A DNA stretch of 25,371 bases from a virus. The position numbers were made by a program, and so were the translations under genes. This document shows positions 1 through 7,700 of this stretch, piece by piece (the stretch's first letter is position 1; each line of letters opens with the position of its first letter). Below the pieces are notes generated by a model. That model searched no databases, was not told the origin of the DNA, and saw only the letters and a program-made list of their open reading frames with translations. The stretch covers positions 1 through 25,371 of IMG/VR virus record IMGVR_UViG_3300021420_000115; one strand, given 5' to 3'.

Positions 1-764
1 TAGTCCTGGGCAACATCTCTCGCTTGGTGATCAATGGGCCTGCCATAGCAGTAGGCGATTCTCTATTGGTCTTCGGGGGCTTCACCGGCGCCGGTACCCT
101 GAAGCTCATCACCTTCAGCGATGCAGCCAACACAAACGGCGTTAACATCAAGCTGATCGGCAACGGAGCCTCCACCCCGAGCAAGACGTTTCGCGTACAG
201 GGTGGGAACTTCGAGTGGCTCAATGATGCCTATAACGCCGTGCTCGCACGCATAACTGATGCTGGTGCGCTGAACTTGCCAACAGGACCTGCCTCAGCCA
301 CCATAACCAACGCCCTGACCGGCGTAGCTGCCTTTAAGCCGAGTGACACGACAGCTACTAGCAGCGCCCTAGCGGCTGATGCAACCCTCTCCCTCACCTT
401 CAATGAGATTGGAAAATACGCCTTTGAGCTGTGGCTTCCTTTCTACGAAGCAACAGTCGGCACTGGAGGGTTTCAATTCGACTTGAGCAGCGGCTCCGCA
501 ACTGTCGGAGCGATCGTTTATGGAGTAGACGGCTTCTCCACCGCCTCGATAATCAACGCTGGCGTCACCTCCGTCGCTACGGCAACTTCAGCCGCGACGA
601 TCTCTACCTCAGCCTCTGCTCCATCCTGGTTCTTCGCCAATGGCTGGTTCAGCATCACAGTCGCCGGCACGCTAGTGCCTCGCTGGGCTCAAGCATCTAC
701 TCTGCTGGCAGATCCAACTACGTTGAAAGCGGGTGCCTATTTCACGGCAACCAAGATAGGTTAA
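1..764 (+). CDS. Tail fibre-like virion protein, C-terminal part (5' end outside window)
   Basis: The frame is open from the first base of the window, so this is the 3' end of a longer gene; the GTG near position 27 is probably not its true start. The visible 250 or so residues are rich in Ala, Gly, Thr and Ser, with alternating hydrophobic positions typical of beta-structured phage fibres and neck or tail appendages. There are no cysteines and no membrane segment. The stretch around residues 20-85 (FTGAGTLKLITFSD, then a VQGGNFEWLND segment) resembles trimeric fibre shaft repeats. It is followed after 12 bases by another small virion-type gene with a good ribosome-binding site, consistent with a late structural operon. 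The exact family is not recognised. Tail fibre or minor tail protein is an inference from composition and location. Confidence 0.6.
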   Translation, partial: VLGNISRLVINGPAIAVGDSLLVFGGFTGAGTLKLITFSDAANTNGVNIKLIGNGASTPSKTFRVQGGNFEWLNDAYNAVLARITDAGALNLPTGPASATITNALTGVAAFKPSDTTATSSALAADATLSLTFNEIGKYAFELWLPFYEATVGTGGFQFDLSSGSATVGAIVYGVDGFSTASIINAGVTSVATATSAATISTSASAPSWFFANGWFSITVAGTLVPRWAQASTLLADPTTLKAGAYFTATKIG

Positions 765-776
765 TGGGAGACACGA

Positions 777-1151
777 ATGGCATCGAATAAGCTGTGGTCC
801 TGGGGTCCGGTGGCGCTCACGAACACCACGACGACGAATATCCTCAACTTCACAATCACGTCGCTAGCTGGCCCTGTGGGGACAACCCTCACTCAGCCCT
901 ACTTCATCATGCGGCACATCCGGATCGTCAACAAGACGGCCGGCCCAGTGACGTTCTCGCTCTATCTCGGGCTCACTGGCGCCAACACGGCCGGGACGGA
1001 GGTTATCGGCACGGGACTGTCCGTCGCCGCCAATCAAGCCTACGACTGGTACGGAATGATGCGGATGGACGTGGCACAGTTCCTGGTGGGCGGCGCTTCG
1101 GCTGCGACTTCTCTTACTATTCAGGGCGAAGGCGAAATAGGATTTGTCTAA
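777..1151 (+). CDS. Small beta-rich virion-associated protein
   Basis: A 124-residue protein with an ATG start preceded at a proper distance by GGGAG. It is rich in Thr, Gly, Ala and Val, without cysteines or membrane spans, and reads like a single beta-sandwich (MASNKLWSWGPVALTNTTTT at the start, a GEGEIGFV end). Its position directly after a fibre-like gene and its composition suggest a small structural or decoration protein. I do not recognise the family. The next gene starts 1 base after its stop codon, so it is probably translated from the same late message. Confidence 0.55.
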   Translation: MASNKLWSWGPVALTNTTTTNILNFTITSLAGPVGTTLTQPYFIMRHIRIVNKTAGPVTFSLYLGLTGANTAGTEVIGTGLSVAANQAYDWYGMMRMDVAQFLVGGASAATSLTIQGEGEIGFV

Positions 1152-1152
1152 T

Positions 1153-1467
1153 ATGACTCTATTGGACGAGTTGGATATCCGCCATCACTTTGGTGGAGGT
1201 GTCTATGCAAAGGAAACAGCTATTCCCTCGGGAGTGCAGCTCACTCAGCATAAGCACAAGTTCGCTCATCTCTCGCTCTTGGCTGTCGGTACAGCCTCGA
1301 TTAAGGTTGGTGATGAACCAGCGTGGGTTATAGTAGGACCTACCGTGGTGGTAATGGCAGCCGACGTAGTTCACAAGATTGAAGCCTATACCTATTGCGT
1401 TTGGTACTGTATTCACGCTACCGATGAGACAGATCCTACGAAAGTTGATGAACAACTGGTCATATGA
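1153..1467 (+). CDS. Cupin-fold protein
   Basis: A 104-residue protein. The ATG at 1153 is preferred over an upstream in-frame TTG at 1144; AGGA lies about ten bases upstream. The sequence has the shape of a one-domain cupin: a first motif with histidines H33, H35 and H39 in a HKHK-FAHLS context, a beta-hairpin around GxxxxxxGP, and a second-motif histidine H74 (VVHKIEA). Such residues often bind one metal ion, but no catalytic activity can be named. It overlaps by four bases (ATGA) the next gene, a 2-oxoglutarate oxygenase-like protein, and the pair is followed by a glycosyltransferase-like protein. The three look like a modification cassette inserted among virion genes. The fold assignment is moderately secure; the role is inference. 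Confidence 0.6.
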   Translation: MTLLDELDIRHHFGGGVYAKETAIPSGVQLTQHKHKFAHLSLLAVGTASIKVGDEPAWVIVGPTVVVMAADVVHKIEAYTYCVWYCIHATDETDPTKVDEQLVI

Positions 1468-1994
1468 AGATTGAGCTTCTCACAGCACGTTATTATGTTA
1501 CCAGTATTCTGTGGGCTATTCGTGCACATCCAGAGTTGTGGAATCAGTATCCTGCTAGAACAGAGAGTCCTGAGTCACCACACCACGGGTTGGACGATAT
1601 ATGGCTTCGCTTCGCCGCTTCTGGTGGGAAGAACGTTGGGGGAGAGGAGCACGAATCGATCTGGTATCCGAGTGCTGAAGTGTTAGGTGTGAAGCCCGTG
1701 GTACAAAATCTCTACGAACGCTTTGAGGGAAAGAAGCTTGGTGGAGTGCTGTTGACGAGGATTCCACCAGGAGCTACATGTAGACCTCACCAAGACCTGG
1801 GATGGCATGCACAAGAATATGAGAAATTTGCCCTTCAGATAGAGAGTGCTCCTGGGCAGCGGTTTTGCTTTGAGGGCGAAGAGTTGGAAACTCAGCCGGG
1901 GGACGTGTTCTGGTTTGACAACCAGTACTTGCACTGGGTTGTGAATCCCACTCGATATGAGCGTGTAACGTTGATTGTTTGTATGAAGCGATGA
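1464..1994 (+). CDS. 2-oxoglutarate/Fe(II)-dependent oxygenase, aspartyl/prolyl hydroxylase-like
   Basis: A 176-residue protein with the double-stranded beta-helix signature of Fe(II)/2-oxoglutarate oxygenases. H109-x-D111 (RPHQDLGW) and the distal H157 (LHWVVN) would hold iron, and R167 (RYERVTL), ten residues after H157, would bind the 2-oxoglutarate carboxylate. The acidic FCFEGEELETQPGDVFWFDN region before the distal histidine is characteristic of aspartyl/asparaginyl beta-hydroxylase-like and phage 2OG proteins. All metal ligands are present, so an active enzyme is likely. The substrate is unknown and could be a protein side chain, a nucleotide or a sugar. It overlaps its cupin neighbour upstream and the glycosyltransferase-like gene downstream by four bases each, suggesting translational coupling. 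Confidence 0.78.
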   Translation: MKIELLTARYYVTSILWAIRAHPELWNQYPARTESPESPHHGLDDIWLRFAASGGKNVGGEEHESIWYPSAEVLGVKPVVQNLYERFEGKKLGGVLLTRIPPGATCRPHQDLGWHAQEYEKFALQIESAPGQRFCFEGEELETQPGDVFWFDNQYLHWVVNPTRYERVTLIVCMKR

Positions 1995-2818
1995 CTCCAG
2001 TCGTTACCATCCTCACCTATTGTATCCACCCAGATTTGGCGTATGGAACGCTATTGGTGTTCGATACACTGCGAATAGGCTTTCCTAACGCTCGTGTAGA
2101 AGTATACGACAACGGAAGCTGTGCTGTTGTCAAACCTAAAATTCGCGCTGCAGCTAATCGTGTAGGTGCCAGCTTTCATGAGCTATCGCCGAAGGGCTAT
2201 GTGGATCACTATCGTTGGCTCTTAACAGAGCAGACGGAATTTGAGTCACTGGTAATCTGTGATCCAGATGTAGTATTTTGGAATAGCGTTGAGCACTGGC
2301 GCTTCGACCCAGCATTGTTAGCAGGCCGATTGATACCAGATCGATCTACAGATCTGTTTCTGTGTCTCGCTCGATTGCACCCCAGCCTGCTGTGGATACC
2401 TAGCGTTCAGCGATTGCGTGAACAGCTATTGAGCTTACAGCTTATTGGCTACAATGGATTTGCCCAACGCACTTGCTACATCGGTGGTAGGGCAGTGTTC
2501 TGGGATACTCTCGCGGGACTATACCAAGCGTTTCCTTCACAGTGTAGAGCTTTCTGTGACTTTGAACTCGACAGCTACGATCATCTATTTTATGGCTCCC
2601 ATCTTCCTCTTGCTTCTACCATTTGCGGCTCAGGGTTTGATGCTATTCTTGATGGTCATAGGGCTGCTGCTCAGGGCCGAACCGAAGCGCTGCGAGGAAT
2701 CTGGCGTAAGCAACAAGTATACTTTGAGCGAGAGCAGCTTTTGCGAGACGAACTCCCAACAGCAATGATGTCGCTATCCAAGATGTGTAGCCTAGTACAA
2801 CAATGGCAAGAGGAGTAA
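1991..2818 (+). CDS. Glycosyltransferase-like protein (GT-A type)
   Basis: A 275-residue protein starting at the ATG that overlaps the previous stop codon (ATGA); an upstream in-frame TTG at 1979 is less likely. The N-terminus (PVVTILTYC, then VEVYDNGS) and the D91-P-D93 motif after hydrophobic strand LVIC (CDPDVVFW) look like the nucleotide-sugar and metal-binding core of a GT-A glycosyltransferase. Later features include a YIGGRAVFW segment and D/H-rich residues near FDAILDGH. It lacks membrane segments, so it would act in the cytoplasm, perhaps on a virion protein or on a sugar-bearing intermediate. The family was recognised from motif pattern only, and the enzyme could be a degenerate or specialised member. 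It ends four bases before a virion gene. Confidence 0.6.
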   Translation: MTPVVTILTYCIHPDLAYGTLLVFDTLRIGFPNARVEVYDNGSCAVVKPKIRAAANRVGASFHELSPKGYVDHYRWLLTEQTEFESLVICDPDVVFWNSVEHWRFDPALLAGRLIPDRSTDLFLCLARLHPSLLWIPSVQRLREQLLSLQLIGYNGFAQRTCYIGGRAVFWDTLAGLYQAFPSQCRAFCDFELDSYDHLFYGSHLPLASTICGSGFDAILDGHRAAAQGRTEALRGIWRKQQVYFEREQLLRDELPTAMMSLSKMCSLVQQWQEE

Positions 2819-2822
2819 TCAA

Positions 2823-3395
2823 ATGCCTTGGGCAGCAGCAGCAACAGTCGCAGGTTCCCTAATTACTAGCTCGATGTCTAGTAACACGGCAAATCAATCG
2901 GCTGGAATCGCTGATCCCTTTGCTTCTCAGCGACCTCAATATCAGGGCCAGCTCTCTGCTCTAATGGCCGATCCCTCATCGATTAAGAACACTCCGGGTT
3001 ACCAGTTCCAATTCGATCAGGGAATGCAAGCCCTAGAGCGTGTGCAAGCTGGACAGGGCGCTTTCCACAGCGGTCAAACTGATACAGCGGCAATACAGTT
3101 CGGTCAGGGACTAGCTGAAACATCGTTTAACAACTGGGAGAATATTCTTGCTACACTCTCGGGAGCTACTATTGGTAACCCTGGAGCGGCGGGAGGGCTC
3201 TATAGCTCTAACATGGGAAACGCTAATAGTGCTATTCAGAGTGGCCTAGGATCAATCTTTAGTGGACTGGGTAATATCTCTAGTGGTGGTGGAGGTGGCG
3301 GAGGTGGAACTGTTACTCCTCCAATGTCAATAGGTAACACCACCTATACTGGTGGTGGTAACTATAATCCTGGTCTCACCTTTGGTGGTGGTTAG
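2823..3395 (+). CDS. Small internal virion / DNA-transfer protein (T7 gp14-like role)
   Basis: A 190-residue protein with a clear AGGAG ribosome-binding site. It begins with a short hydrophobic Ala-rich segment (MPWAAAATVAGSLITSS), continues with Gln/Ala/Ser-rich low-complexity sequence (SMSSNTANQSAG; QGAFHSGQTDTAAIQFGQGLAE), and ends in a glycine run of about eight residues and a TFGGG tail. This composition, and the gene order small protein, coiled-coil protein, giant protein, matches the set of internal virion proteins that podoviruses eject with DNA (gp14, gp15, gp16 in T7). The role is inferred from order and composition, not from recognised residues. Confidence 0.6.
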   Translation: MPWAAAATVAGSLITSSMSSNTANQSAGIADPFASQRPQYQGQLSALMADPSSIKNTPGYQFQFDQGMQALERVQAGQGAFHSGQTDTAAIQFGQGLAETSFNNWENILATLSGATIGNPGAAGGLYSSNMGNANSAIQSGLGSIFSGLGNISSGGGGGGGGTVTPPMSIGNTTYTGGGNYNPGLTFGGG

Positions 3396-3397
3396 TC

Positions 3398-4732
3398 GTG
3401 AGTGTAGCTTCTACCACGGATCCAACAGCCCCACCGCCACCAGCCACGGCAGGGCCTACATCTAGTAACTTTGGTACGATGATGAGCCAGTTCGGTCAGG
3501 GCGTCTCCAACTCGCTTGGCGGAGACACTGGTAACATATTCCCTGGCTACAGGGATATGCGCTCACAGATCGTTGACACACAGCACAAAGCAGCTGAAAC
3601 CGAGGATCTCTCTGCTCACGCTGAACACCAGCGGATGGTTAACGCTAGTCAAAAGCTACAAGCCCAGAGAATGCAGCAACTGGCGCAGCGCAAACAACAA
3701 GTGCTAAACACTGCGGAATCACAGGTCCAAGCTATAATCGATGCTAGCGCTTTGGATTTCGCTGCAGGAGATGTGGTAGCTGGTTCGGAGAAACTGGAAA
3801 AAGCTGCTGTAATCCAAAGCCATTTAGCCACTGCTAAACGTGAACAAGATCAACAAGCGGTTCAACAATTCACGCAACACGAAAAGATCATGGCTGACCA
3901 AGCTGCGATCTGGGCGGGAATTAACTCTCCCGAGGATCAAGCTCGAGCAGCAGTCCAATGGGCAGATTCTCATCGTCCGACGGAAGGCCAGCCACCAGTT
4001 GAGAATCCCTTTAATGTACCTTATGATCCAAAGAATATCGAGTTCAGACGTAACACAAGCGCTCAGGGAATGAAGTACTTAGACGAACAACGAACACTCG
4101 CAACAGCAAAGCAAAATCAAGCTGATAAAGAAAGTGCCATTCGCTTTAGGGATAGCCGAATCGCTCAAGGTAAAGCAGAACAAAAGCTACGTCAAGAGCG
4201 AGAAGCTAGGCTAGCAAAGGGCGGAATGGTACCTGCTCCAGGAAAGGCTTTACAAGCTGAAGCCGTTACGAGAGTTGGAGATAAATATCCTAATATAGCT
4301 ACTAACGAGGGTGCTACTGCCGGGTACGATATCGCCAGTAGAGCAATGGAGATTGTTCGTGGTAATCCTGGGGTGGGAATGGCTAAAGCGCTTGATATGG
4401 CGTTCACAGAATCGGAGAAGGCTAACAACTTTCAAACGATTGAAAAGAATTATGAACTCTTTAAGGGTGTTGATATTCCCTGGGTAAAGGATACAAAAAC
4501 TAAGTATGATCCGAAAGCTGAGGGCACAGCGGCAAATCCAGCGGCGCTTCCACAGAGTGGAAAGCGAGAGGATTTGGTAGCTAACAGGATTTATCACAAT
4601 GGTAAGATCTCGATGAGATGGAATGGTAAGAGCTGGGATGCACTTTCTGCCAATACCAAAGAAGAAGCGCTCGATGCTGGAGAGGGGATTGACGAAGAGG
4701 GCAACGTTGTAACACCAGAAGAAACTGAATGA
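3398..4732 (+). CDS. Internal virion protein with long coiled coil (gp15-like position)
   Basis: A 444-residue protein with a GTG start two bases after the previous stop codon. A Pro/Thr/Ser-rich N-terminus (TTDPTAPPPPATAG) leads into a helical region from about residue 60 to 280, dominated by Gln, Ala, Glu, Lys and Arg, that would form coiled coils (for example QRMQQLAQRKQQVLNTAESQ). An Ala/Gly-containing segment (TAGYDIASRAMEIVRGNPGVG) follows, then an acidic C-terminus. There are no cysteines. It sits between the small glycine-rich protein and the giant ejection protein, so it is likely an internal core or ejected tube protein. The gene ends nine bases before the first copy of the palindromic repeat. 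Confidence 0.6.
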   Translation: MSVASTTDPTAPPPPATAGPTSSNFGTMMSQFGQGVSNSLGGDTGNIFPGYRDMRSQIVDTQHKAAETEDLSAHAEHQRMVNASQKLQAQRMQQLAQRKQQVLNTAESQVQAIIDASALDFAAGDVVAGSEKLEKAAVIQSHLATAKREQDQQAVQQFTQHEKIMADQAAIWAGINSPEDQARAAVQWADSHRPTEGQPPVENPFNVPYDPKNIEFRRNTSAQGMKYLDEQRTLATAKQNQADKESAIRFRDSRIAQGKAEQKLRQEREARLAKGGMVPAPGKALQAEAVTRVGDKYPNIATNEGATAGYDIASRAMEIVRGNPGVGMAKALDMAFTESEKANNFQTIEKNYELFKGVDIPWVKDTKTKYDPKAEGTAANPAALPQSGKREDLVANRIYHNGKISMRWNGKSWDALSANTKEEALDAGEGIDEEGNVVTPEETE

Positions 4733-4740
4733 TGTACTGC

Positions 4741-4757
4741 TGTTCCAATTTGGAACA
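4741..4757 (+). promoter_or_regulatory. Palindromic repeat, copy 1 (parS-like)
   Basis: TGTTCCAATTTGGAACA, perfect 8-base arms around one central base. It lies in the 32-base gap before the giant ejection-protein gene, and its end is 7 bases upstream of that gene's ATG. The only purine-rich candidate for ribosome binding (GGAA) is inside its right arm. The same 17-mer occurs at four more places in this window. Its outer seven bases on each side match those I recall for bacterial parS sites (TGTTCCA...TGGAACA). Confidence 0.8.
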
Positions 4758-4764
4758 CAAGTAA

Positions 4765-7700
4765 ATGGACTTCGCTGATTTTGTCAAACCAAGTGAGGGA
4801 GCACCAATCCCAGGGGCGAGCTCCGATAGCCCTAAACCTAACGCTAGTGCTAAGAAACCACTTGATTTTAGTTCATTCCTCGAACAACCTGAAGAGCCGA
4901 AAGCTGTAGCGTCAGCATTAACACAGTACGATACTAAGCTAAATCCTCAAGAAGAAACTCAATTCCAAGCTTGGAAATCAAAGTACGCTCCACGAGATTC
5001 TGGAGCAGACTATGATCTTCGAGGAGCCTTCAAAGCCGGGCTACGACCAGATTCTAAGAGTGGCCATTGGCCGGATACATTCAAGAAACCTAATCACCCA
5101 ACCTTTAGTGACCAGAGCCGCTATGCAAAGGATCGACCAGAGCTAGCTGGGCGTTGGGAGGGAAATAAGTATATTCCACCAAAGAAAAAACAAGCGGATC
5201 AGGAAGAAGAAAACCCCGTGGTGATTGGAGAGGGAGTTCCACCAGAAGCTCATGAGAGCTTAAAGAGTGTAGCACAGGAAGCTGCGGCCGTTGCTGATTT
5301 GCCGCTCGGTATTCCAGCGATGGTTGCAAAGGGCTTGGGGTTTACCGGCGGCGTTATCGGAGAGGGAGCTGGAGCGCTCAAAACCGGAACACCAACTACA
5401 CGTAAAGATCTATTGAAAGCTGGTGCCAAAACGGGAGAGGAGTTTGCTGCTCCGCTAGCTGATCCCGCTAAGCGTTTGTTGCGCTATTTAGGCTATGGTG
5501 AGGACGTTGACGAAACAGCGGTGAGCCATGCTGCTGGAGTGTTTTCTCAATGGATGAAGAAGGGTAACAAGTTCGTTGAGCAAAAAACTGGCGGAATGAT
5601 TAACGAGGAGGAAGCCGACCAAATCGAGAACGCTATCCTAGCGGGTGGTCCCGTTGAGCTTTACAAAGCTGTAAAGGGCCGATTGCCAAAAGGAGCGGAA
5701 CCAGCTGCCGCTCGCGTGGAGCCTGGGCCGCTACCTCCACAAGAGTTTACTCCCGAACACCAAGCTCGCTTAACCGAGTTGGAGCGTGCAGCAAGCACCA
5801 AACCTAAGTACAAAATGGGACCTGAGGGAAAGCCACAGAGAATTCACTCTGGACGTGTTCTATCTATTCCAGAACGTATGGAGCTTGATAAACTACGAGC
5901 AGCAAAAGAAGCCTCCTCGCCTGCTGTGGCTGACGACTTTATCAAGCGCATGGATAAGGAGAGTGCAGAGCTTGCTAAGGAAGCAGAACCCGAAGCGAAA
6001 TCGGAGGAGTCGAAAGCTGATCGACCATTCGCAGATACAAAGAAATGGGATACTCCGCGACTTGAGCGCTTAGCTACGGCCGCGGAGAAACGGATTGAGG
6101 AATCGAAAACCAAGTTCGAAGAATCGAAAGCTACTGATCGTCGTCGCAGGATGAAGAGCTTGGCTACCGAGGAACATGCAGAGGGAACTAAGCGATTGGA
6201 GGACGAGCTCAAACAGTTGCAAGAAGAGCTTGGCGCTCGAAAGAGTAACAAAACTGCTGCTGCGGCAATAGCTGCTGGTGTCGGAGTTGGAGCCGCGGTC
6301 ACAGCTGTGATAGCTACCAACCCTGATGTGAAGGACAAAGCTGGAACTGCAGCGATCGCAGCGGCAGCCCTTTTTGGCTTTCCACGAGAATCGATTGGTG
6401 CGCTGTATAAAGCTGCTGATAGCGGCGGTCGTGTGCTTGAACGTTTAGCTGAACGTGCGCCAGAAAAATCAGTGTATAAAAAAGCTGAGATCGTATCGGA
6501 GATGAATCGACAAGATATTCCTAAAGCCGAACAAGATATTATTCGAGGGTTGTTGGGCAAACCGGGAGACACGATTTCGGCCGAGGAGTTAGTTCAAGGC
6601 TTTAAGCTAGCAACGCAGAACTTTGAACTAAAACCTGTGAAGACAGAAAAGTATAATGATGTTGGTATAGAATATATTCGTCCTCCAGAAACATTCTTCA
6701 CTGAGGAACAGGAAGCTCATACCACTGTTTGGAAACTTCCAGAGAGTTGGAATATTCCTGCACGAGGGCATTTTGAGGAATTGGGACCAAATCAGTATGG
6801 ACACACACGCAGCTTTGAAGAAGATGGTGTGCGGCATGTAGTGGAGCTACAGAGTGACTTGCTACAATCTCAGAAAGAACTCTCTGGTGAGGAAAGAAAA
6901 AGCCTTGAGCATGCACTTAAAGCTACTCGATCTGGAATGGCTGGTGCAGCCGCTGCGCTAAAAACAGCTAAACTTCCCGAAACAATTAAGCAGATTACTG
7001 AAGAGCAAAATAGAAGAATTCTTCGCGTTAATGAACTTGAAGCAAAGCTTAGTGGAGGTAAAATTGAGGGACTTGACTCTGTAGCTAAACAATGGCCTCG
7101 TCGCTTGATACAAGAAGAACTTGCTCAAGCTGGGCGAGAGGGATTAAAGAAGATTAGATTTGCTAGCGCAGATACGGTGGCGTTAGTAGAACAGTGGCCA
7201 GATGCGGCACGGAAACGCAGCGCTATTATTAGAAATTTAGAAAAAGATGTTCGAGATTATGAAGCTTGGTCTACTGATAGTCATTATGATACAGCTCATC
7301 AAACGAAGTATCGAAGAGCAAAACAAGAAGCATTAGAAGAAATTGAGCGCTTGAAAAAAATATCTGGAAGATTTAGTCCTAGAGATCAGCCAATCTACGA
7401 TCGCTACAAAGGTGAAATCACCAAATATCTAAAATCTCTAGGCGCCAAAGATTACACTGACCCTCACGGTCACACATGGTTAGAGCTTCCCACCAAACCT
7501 GGTGTTCCACCTCGCCAGTTCGGTAAAGCAGATCCCAAGCTAATTGCCGGAGTTGGGATTGGAGCTGCCGTTGGCGCCTATGCTGCGAGCGACGATCACA
7601 AAGTTGGCGGTGCGGCAGCTGGAGCGTTGGGAGGAGCGTTGTTAGTAGGGATGTTTGCTTCCAAGATGTTTGCGAAGGCGGAGGGTGGAATCCCTGCTCG

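Noticed and set aside
3282-3312. G-rich tracts (also near 13055-13075) as regulatory quadruplexes
   Set aside because: They encode glycine linkers in virion proteins and consist of short G runs; no positional sign of regulation.
5844-6572. 242-residue open frame on the - strand inside the giant gene
   Set aside because: It is Ser/Ala-rich antisense of a Lys/Glu/Ala-rich coding stretch, has no sensible start site and runs against a well-supported gene.
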